From the NCBI GenBank assembly GCA_019022495.1, contig JAFEKR010000006.1, forward strand, positions 3,286,001 to 3,350,000: a DNA stretch of 64,000 bases, given 5' to 3'. This document shows, piece after piece, positions 55,458 through 64,000 of this stretch; position 1 is the stretch's first letter, and the number at the start of each line of letters is the position of its first letter. The stretch comes from Epichloe hybrida. Its lineage: Eukaryota; Ascomycota; Sordariomycetes; Hypocreales; Clavicipitaceae. The notes under the pieces are model-generated. The model worked only from the letters and a program-made list of their open reading frames with translations, was not told the origin of the DNA and made no database searches. Both the position numbers and the translations under genes were made by a program.

Positions 55458-57430
55458 TTAATTCGTCTCCCACGGAAGAGGGAATGTGCCCGCCCAATCC
55501 TCTACTTCACTGCGCAACTGGATGATTTCAGGCTCCGAGTTGCCGTTGCCGACGTGCTCGAGGAACAACTTGAGTTTGCCGGGGGACTTCTCGCCGCGCT
55601 CCTTGGCGGCAGTCTTGACGGACTTGTCGATGCGGGCGGCGATGGTGACGACGCGGTCGACAATGTCAGCGACGCGGACAAAGTCATTTTCGCCGAAGCC
55701 GCGGGTTGTCATGGCGGGTGTGCCCATGCGCAGACCACCTGGAACGAGGGCGGAGCGGTCTCCGGGGACGGTGTTCTTGTTGGCAGCTACGCCGACGAGT
55801 TCGAGGATGCGCTCGACGCGGCCGCCGTCGATGCCGTGGGGCTTCAGGTCCGCGAGGACGAGGTGGTTATCTGTGCCGCCGCTGACGAGGCTGTAGCCCA
55901 GGCCACCCTTGGTCTTTTCGTCGCCGAGGCGCTTGGCGAAGGCTTTGGCGTTGGCAAGCACCTGAGACTGGTAGGCGTGGAAGTCGGGGGTCTGCGTCTG
56001 CTTGAGGGCGACGGCGAGGGCGGTGATGGTGTGGTTGTGCGGACCACCCTGGTGGCCTGGGAAGACGGACGTGTTGATGGGCCCCTCGAGGTTGTACATC
56101 TCGTCGACCTTGGTCTTGGGGTTCTGGCGACGCACGCCCTTGCGGAAGAAGATGAGGGCGCCGCGCGGCCCTCGCAAGCTCTTGTGGCTGGTGGTGGTGA
56201 CGATGTCGGCGTAAGGGAATGGGCTCGGGAGCACCTTGGCGGCCACGAGACCGGAGATGTGAGCCATGTCAGCCAGCAGGTAGGCGTTGACCTTGTCGCA
56301 GATTTCGCGCATGCGCTTGTAGTCGATCAGCCGGCTGTAGGCACTGGCTCCGGCCACGATAATCTTGGGCCGGTAGATGGTCGCGAGCTCCTCGAGCTTG
56401 TCGTAGTCGATCAGACCCGTGGACTCGTCCAGGCGGTAGGGCATCGTCTCGAAGTACTTGGAGATGAAGGAGATCTTCTTGGTTGGTGTCTGGTAACCGT
56501 GTGACAAGTGGCCGCCGTGAGGCAGGTCGAGACCCATCAAGCGGTCATGAACGTTCATCAGCGCAGAGTAGACATACAAGTTGGCGGGCGCACCGGATAG
56601 AGCTGTGAAATCAAGAGAGTGTCAGATGCCATGACGTTGGATTTTCTGGGCTGGAGCTAAAGTTCCTGAAAGAGAAACGCGGCAAGGAGGGCATGTGCGA
56701 GCCTCACCTTGCACATTCACACCCCAGTTCTGAGCGTCGAGGTCGAATGACTCCAGAGCGCGCTGCTGGCAGAGACGTTCAGCTTGATCAATATATTCAT
56801 TGCCGCCGTAGTATCGAGCACCGGGGTAGCCCTCGGAGTACTTGTCTAGGTGTGAAACTGTGGTCAGCAATCTGGTTTTGTCTCATCTTGTATCTGCAGC
56901 GGCCAGTAGTAAGATTCGGCAGGCTTACTCTGCATGGGACTGCCGAGGGCGTCCAAAACAGCCTGAGAGGTGAAATTCTCGGAGGGAATGAGGTTGATGA
57001 AGTGCCTCTGGCGTTTTTTCTCCTGCGAAACCACAACGTTAGCAGCATATTCCGTGTTTGATTCCCATGACGAGGACAGTGGTGATGCTAATGAGACATG
57101 TGTTGATTATAGTGTCATGGATTCTGCGTCGCGTTGATTTGAAAGCCTGGTTCAGAGACGTACGTTCTCGACGATGTCAAAGACAGTAGGATCGGCCTGC
57201 TGCAGATGAGCAGCGAGGAGCTATATGAATACAACAAGTCAGCACGTTGCCTTTGATGTAGACAGAACAAGTCGAGAGCTCGTCAGATTGCGCAAGAGAA
57301 AGAGGCAGCTGCTGCGAACCTGCTGCTGTCCTTCCATGGCCATGGAGGACTTGGCCCGTCGAGCGGCTACGACGGGCCGGGCAAAGCCACAAAGGGCTCG
57401 CGAGGTGCCTCGCAGACCGGCCAGAGGCAT
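55458..57430 (-). CDS. Serine hydroxymethyltransferase, mitochondrial form
   Basis: Five exons: 57430-57320, 57220-57164, 57022-56929, 56845-56708, 56602-55458; 514 residues. The first exon encodes an import sequence (basic, Ala-rich, no acidic residue for about 30 positions: [19 protein letters not shown]). Then come [40 protein letters not shown] and [14 protein letters not shown]. The pyridoxal-phosphate lysine is in [18 protein letters not shown] (about residue 273). [19 protein letters not shown] and [13 protein letters not shown] complete the family pattern. The enzyme interconverts serine and glycine while charging tetrahydrofolate with a one-carbon unit; the mitochondrial form feeds formate and glycine metabolism. 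An 8-bp tandem array lies about 115 bp upstream of the start. A 363-codon plus-strand frame here is a shadow. Confidence 0.96.
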
Positions 57431-58411
57431 GGCGATTCAAGCGAAGACGGCAGAAGGTAGTGATTGATGTCCAGGTTGGCGAATTCACTATCCTGCGTGG
57501 CGACTGGGAGGCGAGAGAAGGCGGAACGGTGAGAAGCTTGAAGTGAAGAATCGAAGAATCGAAGAATCGAAGAATCGAAGAATCGAAGAATCGAAGAATC
57601 GAAGAATCGGAGGAAGCAAAGGAAGACAACGTAGGGATTACGGGGGACCGACAGGGAACCGAGGAACAGGGACCAGGAGCTTGTCTTTGGTTTGTTTGGT
57701 CTGGCCCGGACGACTATCAAAACTAGTCTGGCCGTCGTCAATGTCGACACACGTCAATAGTCATTTAAATTAATTCTTCAGGAATCAGTGGCCCGATGAG
57801 CTCCGACCGCCGGTAGCCGGTACCCGCCCATCCCCGCACTGCCCTCGAGGGAGCTCGATGACTCGATGACCGCGGCTGGAGCCACGGCGTTCCCATTTGC
57901 AAGTTAGGTATGGATAATGGCAATCGACGGCTTGGAGGAGAAACTGAAAATTGATATGGGATATTTATTTGTTCTTTCTCTCAATCTTCATTCTTAACAA
58001 GGTTGCCGAATGGTCAGTCTACTTGTCTTATTTTTGGACATGCTAGATCGGGGGCTGCTGGTTGTATGTGAGTTTGCTTTTATTGCCACGGGGCGGCTTG
58101 TTCTCGTGCTGTTAAATGTCAAGTTACCAGAAGAGTCTCAACTCTTGTCTGACTGCGCATCGTTCGTTCGTTCGACCCAGCGCCACGGGGGTCATCACAT
58201 TCGTCGCAACACTAGTCACGGCAGTACCAGTATCTGGTATTTTTCTGTATGCATCGTGATTCCATTTTTCTTTTCAATGCTACATGCCAGAAGCCCCGCC
58301 GGTACTGTAGAAAACCAGAAGGGCGTAAAAAAAGACCCAACCCGCAGACTCCGAATGCAGCAGCATCCTCTCAAACCGAAACAATAGCATCATCATCGCA
58401 GCCTATTCGGT
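57431..58411. other. Intergenic, SHMT promoter and eL19 3' flank
   Basis: 981 bp with the tandem array noted separately. A 125-codon plus-strand frame at 58010-58387 has hydrophobic stretches but no recognisable family; not called. Confidence 0.45.
57545..57608. repeat. 8-bp tandem repeat, 8 perfect units
   Basis: GAAGAATC repeated eight times without error in the promoter or leader of the SHMT gene. On the minus strand the units read GATTCTTC. A length-variable microsatellite is likely. Confidence 0.95.
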
Positions 58412-59534
58412 TTACTCCTCCGCCAAAAGGGCATTTCGCTTGGCAGCGACTCTCTCCAGCTTGCGCTCACGGGCGGCCTTGGTCTTGGCACGCTTGGCGT
58501 CCATTTCTTCCTTGATGGCCTGCTCGCGGGCCTTTTCAGCCTTGGCACGGTGAATCTGAACATTGAGTATTAGTATATTGAACGACAAAGTAGGCTCTCT
58601 ATTTTGATGCGACCCAAACGGAACAAGGAGAGCAATCTTCTTATTCTCTTGGGTAGGGGGCCTTGGCTATCAGAGACAGACTATCACTGCTTCCTCCAAA
58701 TTGCATCGCATCCAATCCCAGACAGAAGAGAACATAAAGACAGAAGGGGTATGAACGTACGTGTTCAACCAGGGCGCGCTTGTGCTTGAAGGTGTTACCC
58801 TTGCTCAGGTGGTACAGCTCGTGGTAAAGGTGCTTGTCGATCTTGCCAGAGGCTCGGTACTTGACGAGGAGGCGGCGGAGAACACGCATGCGGCGCATCC
58901 AGAGGACCTGGCTGGGCATACGGGCATCGGCAGTACCCTTTCTCTTACCGTAGCCACGGTGTCGGCCTTCTCTTCGAGCAAGGTTCAGCTCGCGGGCGCG
59001 GCTTCGGGAGTGCATGGTGACGGGCTTTCGGATAATGAGGCCATCGTTGACCAGCTTTCGGACGGTCTGGCGAGAGTTGGCGTTGGCAATCTCGCTTTGC
59101 TCACTTGGATCCAGCCAGATCTTGCGCTTACCGCAGCCGATGACGGAGGCGGCGAGGCGCTTTTGAGTGCGCAGATTGACCCTGTTGGGAAAAGAGGGAA
59201 GTCATGTTAGCCCATTGGTTTTCTCTCAGAAGAACATGATGTATAAAAAAGAAAAGTTTCGGGGATTCCCAAGGCTTTTCAAGCATATATACTGATGATG
59301 AAATGGTTTGGATTGCTCAGCGGGCTTGCGTGTTTCCTCCTCTTCACTTGCGAACATTTCTCAACCTTTTTTTACCCTATGAGAGAGGGTGAAACCATCA
59401 TGCACCCCTTCCGTCAATCTTCGCCGTGCAAGCCGCCTTCTTATCCCAAAAACACACTTGATTCAATCGGTAATCGCTTCGTCTCTTGATGCAATCCATG
59501 CTCTCGGCTCCTGATTTGTCTGGGTCACTTACAT
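58412..59534 (-). CDS. rpl19: 60S ribosomal protein eL19
   Basis: Three exons, 59534-59533, 59181-58761 and 58555-58412, give 188 residues (yeast 189). The first coding exon has just two bases: the start codon is split AT|G by a 351-bp intron with donor GTAAGT and acceptor CAACAG. The protein begins [20 protein letters not shown], contains [20 protein letters not shown] and [18 protein letters not shown], and ends in a Lys/Arg/Glu-rich helix ([16 protein letters not shown]). It is a structural protein of the large ribosomal subunit, whose long C-terminal helix makes an intersubunit bridge. A plus-strand frame of 149 codons over exon 2 is a shadow. Confidence 0.96.
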
Positions 59535-59954
59535 CTTGATTGTCCGTGGGTGTGATGGCCGGTCCTCGATGGGTATGAGGGTTGGATAAAGAGGTCCGAG
59601 AGGGGGTTTTGGTTGCCAGAATTTCTTGGGCACGCACAATCCCGCTTCAGAGTTTGTGGGTTCTCACGTGCACTAGACCCAGGCGTTCGGCGCTAAGCGA
59701 GGGCTGTGATGAGTCAGACGGCAAATCCACAGAGAAATCACGTGATGGAAATAAGGTCTTTTCTACGGATACGGAGTTTATTCGTAAGGCGGATATTCTT
59801 TCCATTTCTTGCAGAATTTTGCAACGACAGCTAAGTAGATGTGACAGATAGTACTGCAAAGGAGCAGAATCTCTGAGATCAGGAATCATAGGTGCAATCG
59901 TTTCGGATTGGATATTGGCCTTTCATTTAATTTGGTCTATATGCATCTCTATAC
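59535..59954. other. Intergenic, eL19 promoter
   Basis: 420 bp, no gene seen. Confidence 0.5.
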
Positions 59955-61690
59955 TCATGCAAATGTCTCGGAAGCAAATTCCAGTTTGCCAACGCTCCAA
60001 ATCTCCCGTTCGTCCTCTTGCTCGTCGTTGGAAAGATCCAGGCCTCCTTGGCCTCCTTCCGCCTCTCTTCTTTCTCTAGCCTGAGATCCCAACCTCGTCG
60101 CCACTCTCTTGAAGTAGTCTGTCATATTTCTCTTCGTGTTCGCTGGTAGGTCAGCTCCGGGCCCAGTCATGAAGTTATCAAATACCCTGCTCTCCTCGTC
60201 TACAACACTGAATAGCTCGACGAATGCAGCTTCGGCGGCGAGCTTCACAGGGATTACGATATCCCTGACGCTTGCGAAAATGGGAGCCGCTAGAAGGGGA
60301 ACATGGGGTCGAACAAGCTCCATATTGGTTCGGCTCAAAGTTCGTACGACTACCAGTGCGAGTCGTCGTGAGTCGGTGGGCTTTCCTGGTTGAATCATCC
60401 CCGCAAGTGATTCAAAAATCTTTTTTACGCTATCGAAGCTCTTAGGAGGGGATGACAACAAAACCTTGCCCGTCGCCAGAATAAAGTTATCGGCTACAAA
60501 AGTCTGGGGACTAAGTTAGCATATTATTGAAACAGAGTGCACCAACAGGCAAATTTGAAGCCGGGTAGACTTACACTCTTGTTGCCGATGCCTTGGCACA
60601 GCAGATCGGGGAGATCGTCTGCTACGGCACTCTGTAGTAACATATCTGGTGATTCGACAAGGACCGCATTCAATGCCAGGACAGATGATTTACTAAAGTG
60701 GGGGGTAAGGACACGGTTTTTGAGCAATGGAGTAGCAGCTTCTTCAGACACATTCTTGATCAAGGCACCCAATAGCTTGGCGTTGGTGATAGTCATGGTT
60801 TCGTCCCGCTCGTCAGTGTCCATGTCAATGAGAGACAGAACAGCAGTTCTCGAAGATTCACCCATATTTGCGCCAGCTCGACTGATAACCTCGTAGAGAG
60901 CTTTCAACATCGCCGTTTTCACACCGGCATCTGCAGTCTTGGATCCAGTTACCAGTTCGGCGATCAATGGATCGATACGGGGGGTATATTTGATCAGAGT
61001 ACCCAAGGCCTTGGCAGCTCTGGATCTGAGCACATCGCTCGAAGTGTCTGCCAAGGATTTGGCAAAGGTTCGCTGAAGTTGGGGAAGGAACGGCTTCAGT
61101 GCTGCGGGCATCTTGTCCAAGAGGTTATTCAGGGTCAACAGAATAGCCGACTTCACCTCCGTAGCACGCTCTGATACAACACGAATGAGAGGACCTGTGA
61201 TTTGGGTGACGAAAGGCTTCAATGATGCCTCGCTTGTTCTGTCGACGATATCTGAGATACCTAGGGCAGCCTGTACCCTCTGATCTGCAGTGCCATTCAT
61301 CAAGCCCTGGAGGAAGATAGGGAGAATTGCATTGATTCCCTTTGGTAGTTCGAAGCCACGCAGATTGGCTCCGGCAACTCCCACTCGAAGAAGAGTTTGC
61401 CTGGTCGACACCACAAGGGACTCCATTTCTTCCTTCTTGAGCTTCTTGGTGAATTCGCTGAGGGCCGTCCAACTGGCTTTGACCACCTCCATGTCGCGGT
61501 CATCGAATGAGTTGAGCATCGATCGAATGATATCCTGGTTGTATCGGGAGTAATCTGTAGCAGAGGAAGCGAAGAAGCTGCCCATGTGACGAGCAGTGGC
61601 TGCTCGGCGGCGGTGATCTTCGTGCTTGAGAAGACCAAGGAGCACGTTCATCACGGTGACAGGGGCAATGATCCAATGAAAAAGCGGCAT
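59955..61690 (-). CDS. Stand-alone C-terminal part of Gcn1 (HEAT repeats)
   Basis: Two exons, 61690-60575 and 60503-59955, give 554 residues. The sequence matches the last fifth of Gcn1: [115 protein letters not shown] and an acidic end. Full Gcn1 has about 2670 residues; no upstream exon with its middle or N-terminal part is present up to the next gene. The frame is intact and the intron, with GTAAGT donor and CTAAC branch site, splices cleanly. Only the first dozen residues (MPLFHWIIAP) do not look like Gcn1. Gcn1 carries uncharged-tRNA signals on stalled ribosomes to kinase Gcn2; this portion includes most of the Gcn2-binding region mapped in yeast. A duplicated fragment is likely. Confidence 0.85.
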
Positions 61691-62244
61691 CAAGTACACA
61701 TGTACATATGTATGTATGTATGTACGGAAGTCCCGGGATGAAAAAGCTTATTCCCACATGCAGGTCTTGATTCTGCAGGTCGCGATTGTATCTTTGCGTA
61801 TCTTTGGTGCCGTGGCACGTTCAGTCTTGCGCTCCTGGTATTCAGCCAGCGGTTCAGGCAACTTCACTTAGAATTTGAAAGAACTTTTGCAGATTCAAGT
61901 CCCGCAGCACCGCGGAATAGTTGCAGGGCCATCGCAGGGCCATCTCCAAAATGGGCTTCTATTTCCAAACTTTGAAGAATGAGCGAAAATGCCCGACTGA
62001 GTTCGAGACCAGCTGTGAGGCTGTTCCAGGTGTTGCCACTGCCAAGGAGTTGTATAACAAGCTGCATCTTCTGTTCTTCAACGGCAATGTGCACTTATGA
62101 TCAGCCGGACTCTCAACTCATGGTACCGCCCCCTCCACGTCTTGCAATGAATAATGATACCATGAAGATAACTCATCCGTGCGATCATGGGTCATGACTA
62201 CCTGATGATTCTCGCGCTAACCGTTTCAGCGCAGGAACAGCATC
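61691..62244. other. Intergenic upstream of the Gcn1 fragment
   Basis: Contains a short TATG/TACA microsatellite (about 61698-61724, directly upstream of the fragment's start) and a 76-codon minus-strand frame (61864-62094) unlike Gcn1. A good intron end (GCTAACCGTTTCAG, 62217-62230) lies just before the plus-strand gene that follows, so an upstream exon of that gene may exist here. Confidence 0.4.
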
Positions 62245-62962
62245 ATGAGCCTGCCAGGCCCAGTCAAAGTCGAGGCAGAACTCTTGTCGTCCACGACGGC
62301 ACCGGGAACAGCACCGACCTCAGCACCGACAACGGGCAGTCACATAGAGCACATGCTCAAAGATACCTGCATCCTCGCCACCCTTGAACGATCAAAGGTT
62401 ATAGATTCCCAAAAAAAAGCACGCAGATGACCTTGAAGAAGCTAAGAAGGAGCGTCAAAAACTAAGTCACAAAATCGGAACTATCACAAAATACACTCGA
62501 GACCCCTCTCGGCAGCTTCAAAACTCGGCCACTCAACCTATCCTGCTTCCAACCCCTATGGATGAAAAACTGAGACAAAGAAGAGAGTTTAAACGGCAAC
62601 AAGCTATTTGCGATCAGCAAGTTGAATATCATCAGGACAAAATATTCCTTCTTGGTGAAACAGAAAAGGCCCTTTTAAATCAGATTACACGCTTAACAAC
62701 TCAGATGCTTGATGTCGAGAGAACCAACGAGATTCTGAGAGAACAGATGGAATATGTTCGCCAAAAAAATCTTGATATTGATGCAGCCGCTGAGGTTGTG
62801 AGAGACAAGCAAAACTATATTTGCCAAACCAGAATTGGCATAGCAGGAGCCCGGAAGGTCATGAGCGAAAAACAAGAGTATCTTGAAAAAACTTCAAAGG
62901 CCGCCAAAGCAGAGTTGGATGCTCTAACTCAATTGATAACAAGCAGCGCTGCCAGTGCCTAA
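62245..62962 (+). CDS. Unidentified coiled-coil protein, frame broken at a poly-A run
   Basis: A first frame begins MSLPGPVKVEAELLSS at 62245 and ends with a stop at 62428-62430, just after eight A (62411-62418). In the neighbouring frame coding continues at once as HADDLEEAKKERQKLSHKIG and runs to 62962 through charged heptads (KLRQRREFKRQQAICDQQVE, LDVERTNEILREQMEYVRQK) to QLITSSAASA. One base less in the A run would join them into a protein of about 238 residues: a Thr/Ala-rich N-terminus and a long coiled coil. I do not recognise the family. An intron end just before 62231 suggests that the true start may be further upstream. Sequencing error and real mutation are both possible. Confidence 0.55.
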
Positions 62963-63616
62963 AAGCCCGCTTTACGGCTAATAATACTCGGAACCTGGAC
63001 ACGAGGATAATTTCTATTAAACATGGGCGTTTTCTCTTTGACGTAATAGTTTCGGGGGGGACTTTCGATCGAAGGAACATGACTAGACATGATGGCGTTC
63101 TCTTCAAGTCTTTACGGATGTATGAACATGGGATGATGGGAATGGAGTCTTGTTAGGCCTGAAAAGTATACGGGAATCGAGAAATTGATCTCGCAAGCGA
63201 CGGCTATAAGAAAACAATTTGACTAGCTGCCACCTTGCTCTCATACTGTTTTCTCTTTTTGCACTCTATCGTCTCAAAACACGCCTGCTTTTTAAGACTG
63301 GACAGACCAAAACATGAACCTGCCATCTTGGTGTCTCCATGTTGTATCACGAGATTCCTTAAAGGCAGAACGTGAAATATGGATTGGCCATGCAACAATG
63401 AAGCCGAAGAAGAAGAAAGAGACTTGTCGTTGAGATAGCAACACAGAAAGTACCAACTGAAATCGAATTCTCCTCGGCCATTAACACTGCCAACAGGGAA
63501 CTGCGAACACTCGTCTCGACACCGACTGGAATATCGCACATGAATTAAAACCCCCATACTACACAGTGACATCATTTACACATCCCCCCCATCCATGCAT
63601 CTCCCACCCACCACCA
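62963..63616. other. Intergenic, no gene seen
   Basis: About 650 bp. A 123-codon minus-strand frame (63204-63575) has no domain and a composition unlike its neighbours. Probable 3' flanks of two convergent genes. Confidence 0.45.
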
Positions 63617-64000
63617 TCACTCCAGCGAAAACGTCTTCACAACCGCCACGGCGCAACACACCCACGCCCCCAGATCCGTCGTCAACAGCCTCGCCATATT
63701 ATATCCCATCCACCTCCTCTGCGCCTCAACGTTCCTGATCCCGGGCTCCGCGCGCCTCCTCTCCAGCGGCCTCCCGCCCCCCTCATCATCCATCATGTAC
63801 TTGATCAGCGGCGCCACCAGCGGCGCATACAGCAGGTGTCCGACCGCCAGCCCAGCCGCGCCCGCATACCACTGCAGCGACCCCCTCCTCCGCAGCAGGC
63901 CCCTGTGCCAGACCATAGCCCCAACAGACGTCCATGTCGTGACGCCCAGGAGGGAGACGACCTGCGTGAGGCCCCAGGGGAACATGACGCGCCAGTACGT
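63617..64000 (-). CDS. Integral membrane protein, DUF1772/anthrone-oxygenase-like, partial
   Basis: The minus-strand frame runs open to the right edge (TYWRVMFPWGLTQVVS at the edge), so the 5' end is missing; an internal ATG at 63985 need not be the start. At least three hydrophobic segments are visible (SLLGVTTWTSVGAMVW, WYAGAAGLAVGHLLYAPLVA and TTDLGAWVCCAVAVVKT). The order of a YAGAAGL-type helix, a polar loop, an R-x-x-N-x-x-R pattern (RWMGYNMARLL) and a final helix resembles DUF1772 proteins, some of which act as anthrone oxygenases in polyketide pathways. With only the last 120-130 residues seen, the assignment is tentative. Confidence 0.5.
   Translation of the reverse strand, partial: TYWRVMFPWGLTQVVSLLGVTTWTSVGAMVWHRGLLRRRGSLQWYAGAAGLAVGHLLYAPLVAPLIKYMMDDEGGGRPLERRRAEPGIRNVEAQRRWMGYNMARLLTTDLGAWVCCAVAVVKTFSLE

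Noticed and set aside
55413..56504. 363-codon plus-strand frame over the SHMT gene
   Set aside because: Antisense shadow: the minus strand carries all SHMT motifs and splice sites, and the plus-strand product is a Gly/Val/Asp-rich sequence without domains, caused by high GC at third positions.
57239..57750. Frames upstream of SHMT with repeated RFFDSSIL units
   Set aside because: Direct translation of the 8-bp array read in changing frames; not a protein.
1..64000. tRNA genes, rRNA, CRISPR arrays, riboswitches
   Set aside because: I looked for tRNA B-box-like patterns and regular spaced repeats by eye and saw none convincing; prokaryotic systems are not expected in this nuclear fungal DNA. 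A tRNAscan run would settle the tRNA question.

Overview
The window looks like nuclear chromosomal DNA of a filamentous ascomycete (Pezizomycotina), most likely a Sordariomycete and plausibly Hypocreales. The reasons are many short introns (about 50-100 bp) with GTANGT-type donors and CTAAC/CTGAC branch points, a Zn(II)2Cys6 regulator, HsbA-type and sedolisin-type secreted proteins, and a dense set of conserved eukaryotic genes (eL18, eL19, RACK1, fimbrin, TAF8, SHMT, Ost3/6) in mixed orientation without operons. Exon limits were derived by hand: each model was joined at GT/AG sites and checked to keep one reading frame of a length divisible by three. No database search was run.

Left part (1-25 kb) is more accessory. 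A secreted module occupies 1.6-5.4 kb: two hydrophobic-surface-binding (HsbA-like) proteins flank a class 3 lipase, and one HsbA gene and the lipase share a divergent promoter. A TRK-type potassium transporter follows (6.7-8.7 kb). Next comes a gene graveyard (9-11 kb) with a broken ferric-reductase-like gene, an ABC-transporter tail and a fragment related to the tail of the next gene. That next gene is a Zn2Cys6 transcription factor (13.6-15.4 kb, frameshifted near its end). A sedolisin protease lies at 16.1-18.3 kb, a chimeric RNA polymerase III large-subunit pseudogene at 19.9-20.5 kb and a nine-exon DDHD phospholipase at 20.8-24.3 kb.

The centre (25-50 kb) is a conserved housekeeping block: RING/ankyrin-like protein, fimbrin, sterol O-acyltransferase, SR-type RNA-binding protein, mitochondrial carrier, eL18, mitochondrial rRNA methyltransferase Mrm2, an unidentified coiled-coil protein, Ost3/6, RACK1/Cpc2 and TAF8.

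The right part (50-64 kb) mixes conserved genes (SHMT, eL19) with unusual material: a 373-bp MITE with long inverted repeats and 9-bp direct repeats; an isochorismatase-AlkB fusion whose GST-like third domain is present but broken; two head-to-head Ty1/copia RNase H fragments; a stand-alone piece of the Gcn1 C-terminus; a frameshifted coiled-coil gene; and the end of a DUF1772-like membrane protein running off the window.

The strongest leads are the isochorismatase-AlkB-GST fusion, the stand-alone Gcn1 tail, the HsbA-lipase-HsbA cluster and the MITE. Three frame breaks sit exactly in homopolymers, so sequencing error must be excluded before calling those genes dead.
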